A stretch of 64,000 nt of DNA from Bacteroides thetaiotaomicron VPI-5482. Lineage in GTDB: Bacteria; Bacteroidota; Bacteroidia; Bacteroidales; Bacteroidaceae. Below are positions 9,553 to 17,970 of the stretch, one piece after another. The notes beneath the pieces were generated by a model. That model was not told where the DNA came from, ran no database searches, and was given only the letters and a program-made list of their open reading frames with translations. The position numbers were made by a program, and so were the translations under genes. The stretch's first letter is position 1. Every line of letters starts with the position of its first letter. Where the stretch lies: assembly GCF_000011065.1 (NCBI RefSeq), contig NC_004663.1, positions 4,526,001-4,590,000 on the forward strand. The letters are read 5' to 3'.

Positions 9553-12501
9553 ATGAGAATTCTTTTTTTATTAGTAGTATTGTCGGTTACTTCTGCCCTA
9601 CAGTCGCAGGTAGTCATTAAAGAGAATGCTATTCAGAGTAAGTATGCTTTTCCCTTGGTTACTTCGAAAGCGAAAGCTGTAGTAGTTTATGATACTGATG
9701 ACTATTTGGTGGTACGTAAGACTGCGGAGCTTTTTGTTTCGGACGTCGAATCAGTGACCGGACAACAATTACGGTTGACGGACAAACTGAAAGGCGACAA
9801 AGAGATTATTATTGTGGGTACAGTTGAGAAAAATCGGCTGATCCGCCAGTTAGCTGAGAAGGGCAAGCTAGATATCTCTTCTTTGGAAGGGACATGGGAA
9901 CGATTTCTGATTCAGACGGTTTCCCGTCCATTCCCCGGAGTCAGCAAAGCGCTGGTAGTAGCGGGGAGCGACAGGCGGGGAGCTGCGTACGGACTTTTTT
10001 CGCTTTCGGAAATGATGGGAGTGTCTCCTTGGTACTGGTGGGCTGATGTTCCGGTGAAGAAACATAAGACGCTTTATGTCGATGCCCCCGCCACTTTGTC
10101 CAAGACTCCTTCGGTGAAGTACAGAGGAATTTTCTTAAATGACGAAGACTGGGGACTGAAACCTTGGGCTGCCAAGACATTCGAGAAAGAAAGAGGAAAT
10201 ATCGGTCCTCGTACCTATGCCAAAATATGCGAGCTGTTGCTGCGACTGAAAGCTAATCATCTGGCACCGGCCATGCACCCCGTTTCTACCGCATTTTATA
10301 AGATACCGGAAAATAAACTGGTAGCTGATACCTTTGCCATTGTTATGGGGTCCAGTCACTGCGAACCGTTATTGCTGAACACTGCCAGCGAATGGGACAG
10401 CAAGACGATGGGACCATGGGATTATAACAAGAACAAAGATAAGATCAACGAGGTATTGAGTAATCGTGTGAAGGAAAACTGTGCGTATGAAAATGTATAT
10501 ACGCTGGCTTTAAGAGGCTTGCATGATGCAGCTATGGGTGGCGGAGATGTGCCGATGCGGGAAAAGGTTAAGATGCTGGAAAGTGCACTGAATGCTCAGA
10601 GAGAGATCATTGCCCGGCATATCGACAAACCTGTTGAAACAATCCCACAGGCATTTACGCCTTATAAGGAAGTGCTGGAAATCTATTCGAACGGACTGGA
10701 ATTGCCGGATGATGTTACAATTATCTGGGCGGATGATAATTTCGGTTATATGAAACGTCTGAGTGGTCCGCAGGAGCAAAAGCGCTCCGGACGTGCAGGC
10801 GTTTACTATCATATATCTTATTTGGGTGTTCCTCATAGCTATTTGTGGTATAGTACTACCCCTCCGGCATTGATGTATGAAGAACTTCGTAAGGCGTATG
10901 ATACCACTGCCGATCGTGTCTGGCTGGCGAATTGCGGAGACTTGAAAGGGGCTGAAACACAAATCTCCCTTTTCCTTGATATGGCTTATGATATAGACAG
11001 CTTCAATGCGGATAATGTCGCCACTTATCCGGCACGTTGGCTGGCAAAGATGTTTGGTGAGGAGTACTACGATACATTGGAAGATATAACTTGTTCTCAT
11101 ATAAATTTGGCTTTTTCCAGAAAGCCGGAGTACATGGGCTGGGGATATTGGAATAACTATTGGGGAGGCGGAGAGAAACGTACGGATACGGAGTTCTCTT
11201 TTGCTAACTATAATGAAGCGGAAAGACGCTTGACTGAGTATAGCCGTATTGGGAAAAAAACGGAGGATTTGTTAGCTTCATTGGACGAAAAGAGTAAACC
11301 GGCTTTCTATCAATTATTATACTATCCGGTGAAAGGGGCCGAACTGATGAATCATATGACCATCAAAGGACAGTTTTACCGTCAGTATGTCCGTCAGCAA
11401 CGTGCTGCCGCCAATCGGCTTAAGGCTCAGGTGAAGTGCTATCATGATAGTCTCGAAATCATAACCGATGGATACAACTCTCTGCTGGATGGAAAATGGA
11501 AGCACATGATGTCTTTAAAACAGAACTATGATGGTACGAGTTCCTATTTCATGATCCCATTGATGGAAGAGGAATACACACCTGTTGGCTTTCCTAAGCT
11601 GGGGCTTCAGGCAGAAAGCGAAAATTTGGATAAAGGAGGAATGAGTTTTCATACATTGCCCGCCTACAGCACTTATTCACGTAAAAGTCATTGGATAGAT
11701 ATATATAATCAGGGGACCGGAGAGCTAAGCTGGAGTATCACGCCTTCGGAAGACTGGATACTGATCTCTCAGAAAAGTGGTAAGACGTCTGCGGAAAACC
11801 GTATCTATATATCTGTTGACTGGGATAAGGTGCCGGCAGGAGAAAAGGTGAAAGGACAAATTGATATAACTTCCGGCACCCAGAAGGAGACTGTACTGGT
11901 TTCTGTATTCAATCCTGAGTCTCCTGCACGCACAGAAGTACAAGGATTGTATGTAGAGGAGAATGGTTACATTTCTATTCCGGCAGCCGATTTCCACCGG
12001 AAGTTTGAGAGTAATGACATTCGGATGAGTATCCTTCCGGGACTTGGTTTTGAGGGGCGCTCTTTGCAGTTGGGGAATCCGACAGCTCCCTTACAAATGT
12101 ATCGTGCAGGTGATGTCCCCAGGGTGGAATATGATTTCTATACATTTAATGCCGGGATTTATGATGTATATACGTATGTTTTGCCGACATTTCCCTTGCA
12201 TGCTGAGCGGGACTACAAATTGCCGGAACATACTAACTCGGATACAAAGTATAGTGTCCGTATAGATGATGGTTCCATTTCTACTCCTTCTACTTCAGCT
12301 ATCGAATATTCTCAAATCTGGTATGATAGCGTATTGAAGAATTGCAGAGTGAATAAGTCTACTTTGTATGTAAAGAAGCCCGGTAAGCACACTTTGCAGA
12401 TACGCTGTGGTGATCCGGGCGTCGTTATTCAAAAGATTGTCATTGACTTGGGAGGAATGAAGCGTTCTTATCTCGGCCCTCAGAGTACAATCTGTAATTA
12501 G
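9553..12501 (+). CDS. GH115 alpha-glucuronidase
   Basis: A 982-aa protein with a short signal peptide (TSALQSQ). Residues ~25-180 form the GH115 N-terminal domain and ~185-520 the TIM barrel with characteristic strings (YRGIFLNDEDWGLKPWA, LKANHLAPAMHP, ALRGLHDAAMGGG). A helical domain and a long C-terminal beta domain follow, matching the usual ~950-1000 aa length. The family removes (4-O-methyl-)glucuronic acid from xylan, including internal residues, or from arabinogalactan. The stop codon overlaps that of the convergent GH43 gene by 4 nt. Confidence 0.93.
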   Translation: MRILFLLVVLSVTSALQSQVVIKENAIQSKYAFPLVTSKAKAVVVYDTDDYLVVRKTAELFVSDVESVTGQQLRLTDKLKGDKEIIIVGTVEKNRLIRQLAEKGKLDISSLEGTWERFLIQTVSRPFPGVSKALVVAGSDRRGAAYGLFSLSEMMGVSPWYWWADVPVKKHKTLYVDAPATLSKTPSVKYRGIFLNDEDWGLKPWAAKTFEKERGNIGPRTYAKICELLLRLKANHLAPAMHPVSTAFYKIPENKLVADTFAIVMGSSHCEPLLLNTASEWDSKTMGPWDYNKNKDKINEVLSNRVKENCAYENVYTLALRGLHDAAMGGGDVPMREKVKMLESALNAQREIIARHIDKPVETIPQAFTPYKEVLEIYSNGLELPDDVTIIWADDNFGYMKRLSGPQEQKRSGRAGVYYHISYLGVPHSYLWYSTTPPALMYEELRKAYDTTADRVWLANCGDLKGAETQISLFLDMAYDIDSFNADNVATYPARWLAKMFGEEYYDTLEDITCSHINLAFSRKPEYMGWGYWNNYWGGGEKRTDTEFSFANYNEAERRLTEYSRIGKKTEDLLASLDEKSKPAFYQLLYYPVKGAELMNHMTIKGQFYRQYVRQQRAAANRLKAQVKCYHDSLEIITDGYNSLLDGKWKHMMSLKQNYDGTSSYFMIPLMEEEYTPVGFPKLGLQAESENLDKGGMSFHTLPAYSTYSRKSHWIDIYNQGTGELSWSITPSEDWILISQKSGKTSAENRIYISVDWDKVPAGEKVKGQIDITSGTQKETVLVSVFNPESPARTEVQGLYVEENGYISIPAADFHRKFESNDIRMSILPGLGFEGRSLQLGNPTAPLQMYRAGDVPRVEYDFYTFNAGIYDVYTYVLPTFPLHAERDYKLPEHTNSDTKYSVRIDDGSISTPSTSAIEYSQIWYDSVLKNCRVNKSTLYVKKPGKHTLQIRCGDPGVVIQKIVIDLGGMKRSYLGPQSTICN

Positions 12502-13610
12502 TTCTGTTTTTTATGAATAGGGGAACCGGATGGCCTTGCCATTGGTTCCTCTTCTTTTTGAGGGGTTCCCAGCACGGGCATTCCGTCTTTGTCCCAGTCT
12601 ATCTTCTGTAAACGGGGAGAACGGGAATCGGATGCGCCAGGAGCGTCATTCGGTATCTGGCGGGCATGATATAGCATATACCATTCTTTCCCATCCGGAG
12701 ACGGAGTGAAAGATATTCCGCCGGGACCGTATACATTGTTTTCAGGGTCTTGTTGTAGTACCGGAACCGGAGACTTCTTCCAGGAAGCCGGATTGAGTAA
12801 GTTAGCTTTTGCGTCTGCAGTCAGTAATCCGACACAATAATAAGGAGTCCAGCTACCACTGGCTGAATAGAAGATGCATGCTTTGTCTTTATTCTTTGAT
12901 TCAAAATATTGGGGTGCTTCGTTTACATGTATCGGATAGGCTGTTTTGCTGCCATCCGGATTTACCCATTGGCATTCCCATTCATATTCAGGTTTGGAGA
13001 TGAGAATCCTGTCAGAAGACAGTGTCCATGGATTCTTCATAGTAGCGATGTAGATACATTGGGTTTCACTGTCTATCCTTCGTTTTTGCCAGCCGCACCA
13101 TATCATATAGCGTTGGCCATCATGTTCAAAGGTGCTGGCATGGATTGCCCAGTTGTTGTCTTTATCTGTCTGTATGCGTCCTTTCATCACAAATGTTCCT
13201 TCCATGGGGTTGGCGGCTTCATTCTCGACAACATAAATCTGGTGATTATCCATATTGCCGTCGTCTGCGGCAAAGTAAATATACCATTTGTTATTTATAC
13301 GATGAATTTCGGGTGCCCACAGATGATAGGAGTTGCTGGGGTCGGTGGGTATCCATACATCTTTTTGAGTAGCATGTGAGAGGTCTGTTATATCATCGGT
13401 TTCCCAAAGTATGACTCTGTTTTCTGAGCCCTGTGTATAATAATATTTGCCTTCATGAAAAATAGCCCATGGCTCTGCTCCACGTTCAAGTAACGGGTTC
13501 GTATAGGTATTTCCTGCGGCTACAGTTTCTTTCTCTGTTGTAGCCTTCTTATGCTGGCAAGAGACACCGATTAATAAGATAATGGATAATAAAAACAATC
13601 TGCTTCTCAT
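12498..13610 (-). CDS. GH43 lipoprotein with a Glu at the usual base position
   Basis: The open frame extends to 13844, but that would overlap the divergent GH43 gene. The ATG at 13610 (or 13622) gives a proper lipoprotein signal, LLIGVSC. The domain is a single five-bladed GH43 propeller with LWAPEIH (pKa-modulator region) and VNEAPQ (general acid). The motif that normally carries the catalytic base, ADPW, reads AEPW here (E46 from the 13610 start). The family mostly has alpha-L-arabinofuranosidase or beta-xylosidase activity. The lipid anchor suggests an outer-membrane location. Confidence 0.85.
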   Translation of the reverse strand: MRSRLFLLSIILLIGVSCQHKKATTEKETVAAGNTYTNPLLERGAEPWAIFHEGKYYYTQGSENRVILWETDDITDLSHATQKDVWIPTDPSNSYHLWAPEIHRINNKWYIYFAADDGNMDNHQIYVVENEAANPMEGTFVMKGRIQTDKDNNWAIHASTFEHDGQRYMIWCGWQKRRIDSETQCIYIATMKNPWTLSSDRILISKPEYEWECQWVNPDGSKTAYPIHVNEAPQYFESKNKDKACIFYSASGSWTPYYCVGLLTADAKANLLNPASWKKSPVPVLQQDPENNVYGPGGISFTPSPDGKEWYMLYHARQIPNDAPGASDSRSPRLQKIDWDKDGMPVLGTPQKEEEPMARPSGSPIHKKQN

Positions 13611-13776
13611 GGTACTTCTCATTTGATAATGACAATGCAAAGTAAGCATAAAATATTGATAAATCATGCAAATGGAAGTAGAATGGTCAGTTTTTGTTGT
13701 TAAATGAACTGTAATTTCTGAAACTTTTCTTTGTTTTTTCTCATCTTTGCGAAGTGAACTTTTAAATAAATAATAT

Positions 13777-15690
13777 ATGAAACTTAGACATCTTTTTCTT
13801 TTCTGTGTAATTTGCTGTTCTGTATCTATATCTGCCCAAAACAAAAGTAAGCTTCCGAAAACGAGTGGTAATCCTATTTTCCCTGGTTGGTATGCCGATC
13901 CGGAAGGGATTGTGTTTGGAGACGAATACTGGATTTATCCTACCTATTCTGCCGCTTATGATGATCAGATATTCATGGATGCTTTCTCATCAAAAGATTT
14001 GGTAAACTGGACCAAGCATCCGAAAGTACTTTCCAAAGAAAATATCAGCTGGCTCAGACGTGCATTGTGGGCCCCGGCAGTAATCCATGCTAATGATAAA
14101 TATTATTTCTTCTTCGGAGCCAATGATATCCAAAATAATAATGAGTTAGGCGGAATTGGAGTTGCTGTAGCAGACAATCCTGCAGGACCTTTTAAAGATG
14201 CGTTGGGAAAACCGTTGATTGATAAGATTGTAAATGGTGCTCAGCCGATTGATCAGTTTGTATTTAAGGATGATGATGGACAATATTATATGTATTATGG
14301 TGGTTGGGGACATTGTAATATGGTGAAGATGGCACCGGATTTATTGAGTATTGTACCTTTTGAGGATGGTACTATCTATAAGGAAGTGACTCCCCAAAAT
14401 TATGTGGAAGGGCCGTTTATGCTGAAACATAATGGAAAATATTATTTTATGTGGTCGGAAGGTGGCTGGGGAGGTCCGGATTATAGTGTAGCCTATGCCA
14501 TTGCGGATTCACCGTTCGGTCCGTTTGAAAGAGTCGGAAAAATTCTGCAGCAAGATACTAATATAGCAACCGGTGCTGGTCATCATTCGGTAGTTAAAGG
14601 TCCCGGATCAGATGAATGGTATATCATTTATCACCGTCGTCCGTTGGGCGAAACTGCAGCGAACAGCCGTGCAACTTGTATAGACCGTATGTATTTTAAT
14701 AAAGACGGAAAAATAGAGCCTGTCCGTATGACTTTTGAAGGAGTAGGAGCTAGCCCTTTGGCAACCCCTGTTCGCGCTAAAACATATGCTAATCCTGTAA
14801 TAAACTTTAGTTTGCCCGATCCTACTATTATAAAAGGAGACGATGAATATTACTATCTATACGCAACTGAAAGTATTAAAAATGTACCTATTCATCGATC
14901 AAGAGACTTGGTAAACTGGTATTATGTAGGTACTGCTTTTACAGATGCTACCCGTCCAAACTTCGAACCTAAAGGGAGAATATGGGCACCGGATATTAAT
15001 AAAATCGGTGATAAATACGTAATGTATTATTCTATGTCCACTTGGGGAGGTGAGTGGACATGTGGTATTGGTATTGCTACTGCTGATAAGCCGGAAGGAC
15101 CATTTACTGATTTGGGTAAGTTATTCCGGAGCAATGAAATCAATATACAGAATTGCATTGATCCTTTTTATATTGAAGATAATGGAAAGAAATACCTTTT
15201 TTGGGGGAGCTTCCACGGAATATATGGTACGGAACTGACAGATGATGGTCTCTCTTTGAAGAAAGGTGCTCCAATAGAGCAAATAGCCGGTACTGCTTAT
15301 GAAGGTACGTATATTCATAAACGGGATGGTTATTATTATTTGTTTGCTTCCATCGGCCGCTGCTGTGAAGGTTTGAAGAGCACATATACTACAGTTGTGG
15401 GGCGTTCGAAGAATCTGTTCGGCCCTTATGTTGACAAGAAAGGGCGTTCAATGTCAGATAATCATCATGAGATATTGATTCAGAAGAATAAGGCATTTGT
15501 CGGTCCGGGGCATAATTCTGAACTGGTGACAGATAAGAAAGGAAACGATTGGATGTTCTATCATGCGGTCAGTGTTGCTAATCCGGAGGGCCGTGTATTG
15601 ATGATGGATCGTGTGCAGTGGAAAGGTGGCTGGCCGTTTGTGAAAGGCGCTGTACCTTCCTTGGAGACTGCTGCTCCGGACTTCAGATAA
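13777..15690 (+). CDS. Bimodular GH43-GH43 protein
   Basis: A 637-aa protein with signal peptide ending SISAQ and two GH43-type propellers in tandem. Module 1 (~30-335) has WYADPEGIVFGD with the base Asp, LWAPAVI and VEGPFML with the acid Glu. Module 2 (~345-635) has LPDPTIIKG, IWAPDINKI and YEGTYIHK. Both appear to keep Asp base and Glu acid. Likely an arabinan/arabinoxylan or galactan side-chain enzyme; substrate not predictable. A near-consensus -7 box (CATCTTTG, 13742-13749) lies 28 nt upstream of the start. Confidence 0.88.
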   Translation: MKLRHLFLFCVICCSVSISAQNKSKLPKTSGNPIFPGWYADPEGIVFGDEYWIYPTYSAAYDDQIFMDAFSSKDLVNWTKHPKVLSKENISWLRRALWAPAVIHANDKYYFFFGANDIQNNNELGGIGVAVADNPAGPFKDALGKPLIDKIVNGAQPIDQFVFKDDDGQYYMYYGGWGHCNMVKMAPDLLSIVPFEDGTIYKEVTPQNYVEGPFMLKHNGKYYFMWSEGGWGGPDYSVAYAIADSPFGPFERVGKILQQDTNIATGAGHHSVVKGPGSDEWYIIYHRRPLGETAANSRATCIDRMYFNKDGKIEPVRMTFEGVGASPLATPVRAKTYANPVINFSLPDPTIIKGDDEYYYLYATESIKNVPIHRSRDLVNWYYVGTAFTDATRPNFEPKGRIWAPDINKIGDKYVMYYSMSTWGGEWTCGIGIATADKPEGPFTDLGKLFRSNEINIQNCIDPFYIEDNGKKYLFWGSFHGIYGTELTDDGLSLKKGAPIEQIAGTAYEGTYIHKRDGYYYLFASIGRCCEGLKSTYTTVVGRSKNLFGPYVDKKGRSMSDNHHEILIQKNKAFVGPGHNSELVTDKKGNDWMFYHAVSVANPEGRVLMMDRVQWKGGWPFVKGAVPSLETAAPDFR

Positions 15691-15810
15691 GTTTTTTCAT
15701 ATGGCTATTCATTTCTTTACAATGAAAAATGAGCATATAAAATGTAGTTGAAGTTTAAACAAATAAATTTTATCCAGACACTTTATCCAGAATAGAAAAA
15801 GTATTGGGGA

Positions 15811-15867
15811 AATTGCAAAGAGAAAACTATTTATCTATAGGAAATGATGGCTTTTCTCTTTGCAATT
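15811..15867. terminator. 16-bp perfect inverted repeat, terminator-like
   Basis: Left arm 15811-15826 and right arm 15852-15867 are exact reverse complements with a 25-nt loop, followed by AACTTTTT. It sits between the double-GH43 gene and the ECF sigma gene, so it probably ends the former. The long arms and loop are unusual for a simple terminator and could also be a protein-binding or attenuation site. Confidence 0.6.
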
Positions 15868-15909
15868 AACTTTTTCTATAAAGGTGGGCTTTTTTTTGAT
15901 TTATTGTTT

Positions 15910-15917
15910 TATTTTTG
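15910..15917 (+). promoter_or_regulatory. -7 box (TATTTTTG) of the ECF sigma gene
   Basis: A full TAnnTTTG match 29 nt before the sigma-factor ATG. No TTTG -33 at the usual ~20-nt spacing is seen. Confidence 0.5.
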
Positions 15918-15945
15918 TCCTTGTAAACTCATAAACTTGTTATAG

Positions 15946-16518
15946 ATGGCCTCAGATATACACACTCTCTCTGATTCTCTTTTATGGAAGAGGTTTCTCG
16001 AAGGAGATTCGAGTGCGTATTCTCAAATATATAATCAGACTGTACAAGAGCTGTTCCGATATGGTTTACTGTATACTTCGGACAGGGAGTTGGTCAAAGA
16101 TTGTATTCATGATGTGTTTGTGAAGATTTACACCAACCGTGCCAAATTAACCCCTACTGATAACATTATAGCTTATTTGATGGTGGCACTGAAAAATACA
16201 CTCTTTAATGCGTTAAAGAAAACATCTGATTCTTTTTCATTGGACGAAGCTGATGAGAAAGAAGACCAGTCCGAAGAGCATTTTTCTACTCCGGAAACTA
16301 TTTATATAAATAAGGAACAAGAGAAGAATACTCATATGAAGGTGCATGCTATGATGTCCTCCTTAACCACCAGGCAACGTGAAATTGTTTATTATCGGTA
16401 TATTAAGGATATGAGTATTGATGAAATTAGTAAAATCACGGACATGAATTATCAGTCTGTATCTAACTCTATCCAGCGGGCTTTGGGGCGTGTACGGAAT
16501 CTATTCAAGCGAGAATAG
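15946..16518 (+). CDS. ECF (FecI-like) RNA polymerase sigma factor
   Basis: A 190-aa protein with sigma region 2 at ~25-92 (DCIHDVFVKIYTN) and region 4 at ~132-185 (LTTRQREIVYYRYI, then the helix-turn-helix around ISKITDMNYQSVSNSIQRAL). Such factors activate their own SusC/D operon once a cognate anti-sigma is released. The FecR gene lies 113 nt downstream and SusC follows it, the usual order for an ECF-controlled PUL. Confidence 0.95.
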   Translation: MASDIHTLSDSLLWKRFLEGDSSAYSQIYNQTVQELFRYGLLYTSDRELVKDCIHDVFVKIYTNRAKLTPTDNIIAYLMVALKNTLFNALKKTSDSFSLDEADEKEDQSEEHFSTPETIYINKEQEKNTHMKVHAMMSSLTTRQREIVYYRYIKDMSIDEISKITDMNYQSVSNSIQRALGRVRNLFKRE

Positions 16519-16631
16519 GAGAGAAGAATATTCAGCTTTTTCCTGCCCATCAAAAAAATATCGAAAATAGTTTGAGAAAAGTGAGTATAAAATCAAAGTA
16601 GAACTGTTATCCTAATGTAAAGACAATAAAA

Positions 16632-17834
16632 ATGATTAATTCAGAACTGAAACATACTGATTTTTCTAGATATACTTTTGAAGAATTCCTTCAAAATGAT
16701 TTTTTTATTTCTTCTGTTAAATATCCAACAGAAGAGATACAAGAGTTTTGGGATCGTTTTGAGAAATCTACTCCTTCTAATATAGATGATTATTTTGCGG
16801 CAAGAGAATATATAGAAACGATTTCTACTTCAGAAGGTGATTTGCTTTCGGATCAGGAACTGGGAGAGTTGTGGGCTGATATCCAGACAACAAATATTAA
16901 AAATGATAAGATTAAACATAAAAACTTTTTTCTGATAGGGTTGACTGCCGCAGCCAGTGTAGCTATTTTGGTTGGTAGTTTCTTTTTATTAAAGAATTAT
17001 CAGGCGGTTTTGGCTCCTGATATTGCGACATTTGCAGTTCAGACTAAGACCGAATTACCGGCTACAGAGGAAACATTGTTGATTCTGGCAGAAGATAAAG
17101 TCGTAAGTCTGAAAGAAAAAGAGACTACAATTACCTATGATTCTGTAGCAATTAAAGCTAACGAAGAAAATATATCCAAAAAAGAACTGGCGGTTTATAA
17201 TCAGTTGGTTATCCCACGTGGAAAGCGTTCTGTACTGACATTTTCTGATGGCTCTAAAGTATGGGTGAATGCAGGTACCAGAGTCATTTATCCTACAGAA
17301 TTTGAAAAGGATAAACGCGAAATCTATGTTGACGGAGAAATCTATATTGAAGTAGCTAGAGATGAAGAACGTCCTTTTTATGTACGTACTAAAGATATGA
17401 ACGTTAGGGTGCTGGGTACTAAATTCAATGTGACAGCTTATGAATCTGAGCCAATTCGCAGTGTGGTGCTGGCTCAAGGGTGTGTGCAGGTTGAGACGAC
17501 GCAAACCCCAAAAGCTATTTTAGCTCCTAACCAGATGTTCAGTTCTGTAGAAGGGAAGGAAAATATTTCACAGGTAGATGTGGAACAAATGATTTCATGG
17601 GTAAATGGTCTCTATTGTTTCAATAGTGCCGATTTGGGAATTGTATTGAAACGTCTGTCCACTTACTATGGAATAAATGTCGAATTTGACTCAGCGCTAA
17701 GTAAGATAAAATGTTCCGGAAAAATTGATTTGAAAGACAACTTTGAGACAGTAATTAATGGATTAACCTTTGTAGCACCAATATCTTATGCCTATGATGG
17801 ACAGTATAAAACTTATCGGGTCGTGAAAAAATAG
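16632..17834 (+). CDS. FecR-family anti-sigma factor
   Basis: A 400-aa single-pass inner-membrane protein: cytoplasmic N-terminal segment (~1-95, expected to bind the sigma factor), transmembrane helix ~98-120, and a periplasmic FecR domain (~192-285, with LVIPRGKRSVLTFSDGSKVW and VLGTKFNV). A C-terminal DUF4974 domain (~327-398, YCFNSADLGIVLKRLS) is expected to contact the STN domain of the SusC transporter. It is paired with the upstream sigma factor. An ATG start 113 nt after the sigma stop gives a complete protein. Confidence 0.95.
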   Translation: MINSELKHTDFSRYTFEEFLQNDFFISSVKYPTEEIQEFWDRFEKSTPSNIDDYFAAREYIETISTSEGDLLSDQELGELWADIQTTNIKNDKIKHKNFFLIGLTAAASVAILVGSFFLLKNYQAVLAPDIATFAVQTKTELPATEETLLILAEDKVVSLKEKETTITYDSVAIKANEENISKKELAVYNQLVIPRGKRSVLTFSDGSKVWVNAGTRVIYPTEFEKDKREIYVDGEIYIEVARDEERPFYVRTKDMNVRVLGTKFNVTAYESEPIRSVVLAQGCVQVETTQTPKAILAPNQMFSSVEGKENISQVDVEQMISWVNGLYCFNSADLGIVLKRLSTYYGINVEFDSALSKIKCSGKIDLKDNFETVINGLTFVAPISYAYDGQYKTYRVVKK

Positions 17835-17898
17835 ACACAGAAAAATATAGTAATTAATAAAATAAATCTCAAGAATTTATGGCGATTTTTATAAAGAG

Positions 17899-17922
17899 TG
17901 GATAATACTGCTGTATTATCCA
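17899..17922 (+). other. 10-bp hairpin in the SusC leader
   Basis: TGGATAATAC pairs exactly with GTATTATCCA around a TGCT loop, 48 nt before the SusC ATG and ~65 nt after the FecR stop. No T run follows, so it is more likely an RNA-stability element or operator than a terminator. Confidence 0.5.
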
Positions 17923-17970
17923 GATGGGGCTCATATGCCTGTAAGTATTAAGTTATAAAATAATAATATT

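Noticed and set aside
10510..11100. 196-codon minus-strand ORF inside GH115
   Set aside because: Antisense shadow of a conserved GH115 barrel; no signal or motif.
13611..13844. Longer N-terminus for the minus-strand GH43
   Set aside because: It would overlap the divergent GH43 gene by 68 nt and bury the lipoprotein signal behind 78 non-signal residues.
17899..17922. Terminator between FecR and SusC
   Set aside because: The hairpin is short and has no T run; sigma, FecR and SusC are commonly linked functionally, and read-through cannot be excluded.
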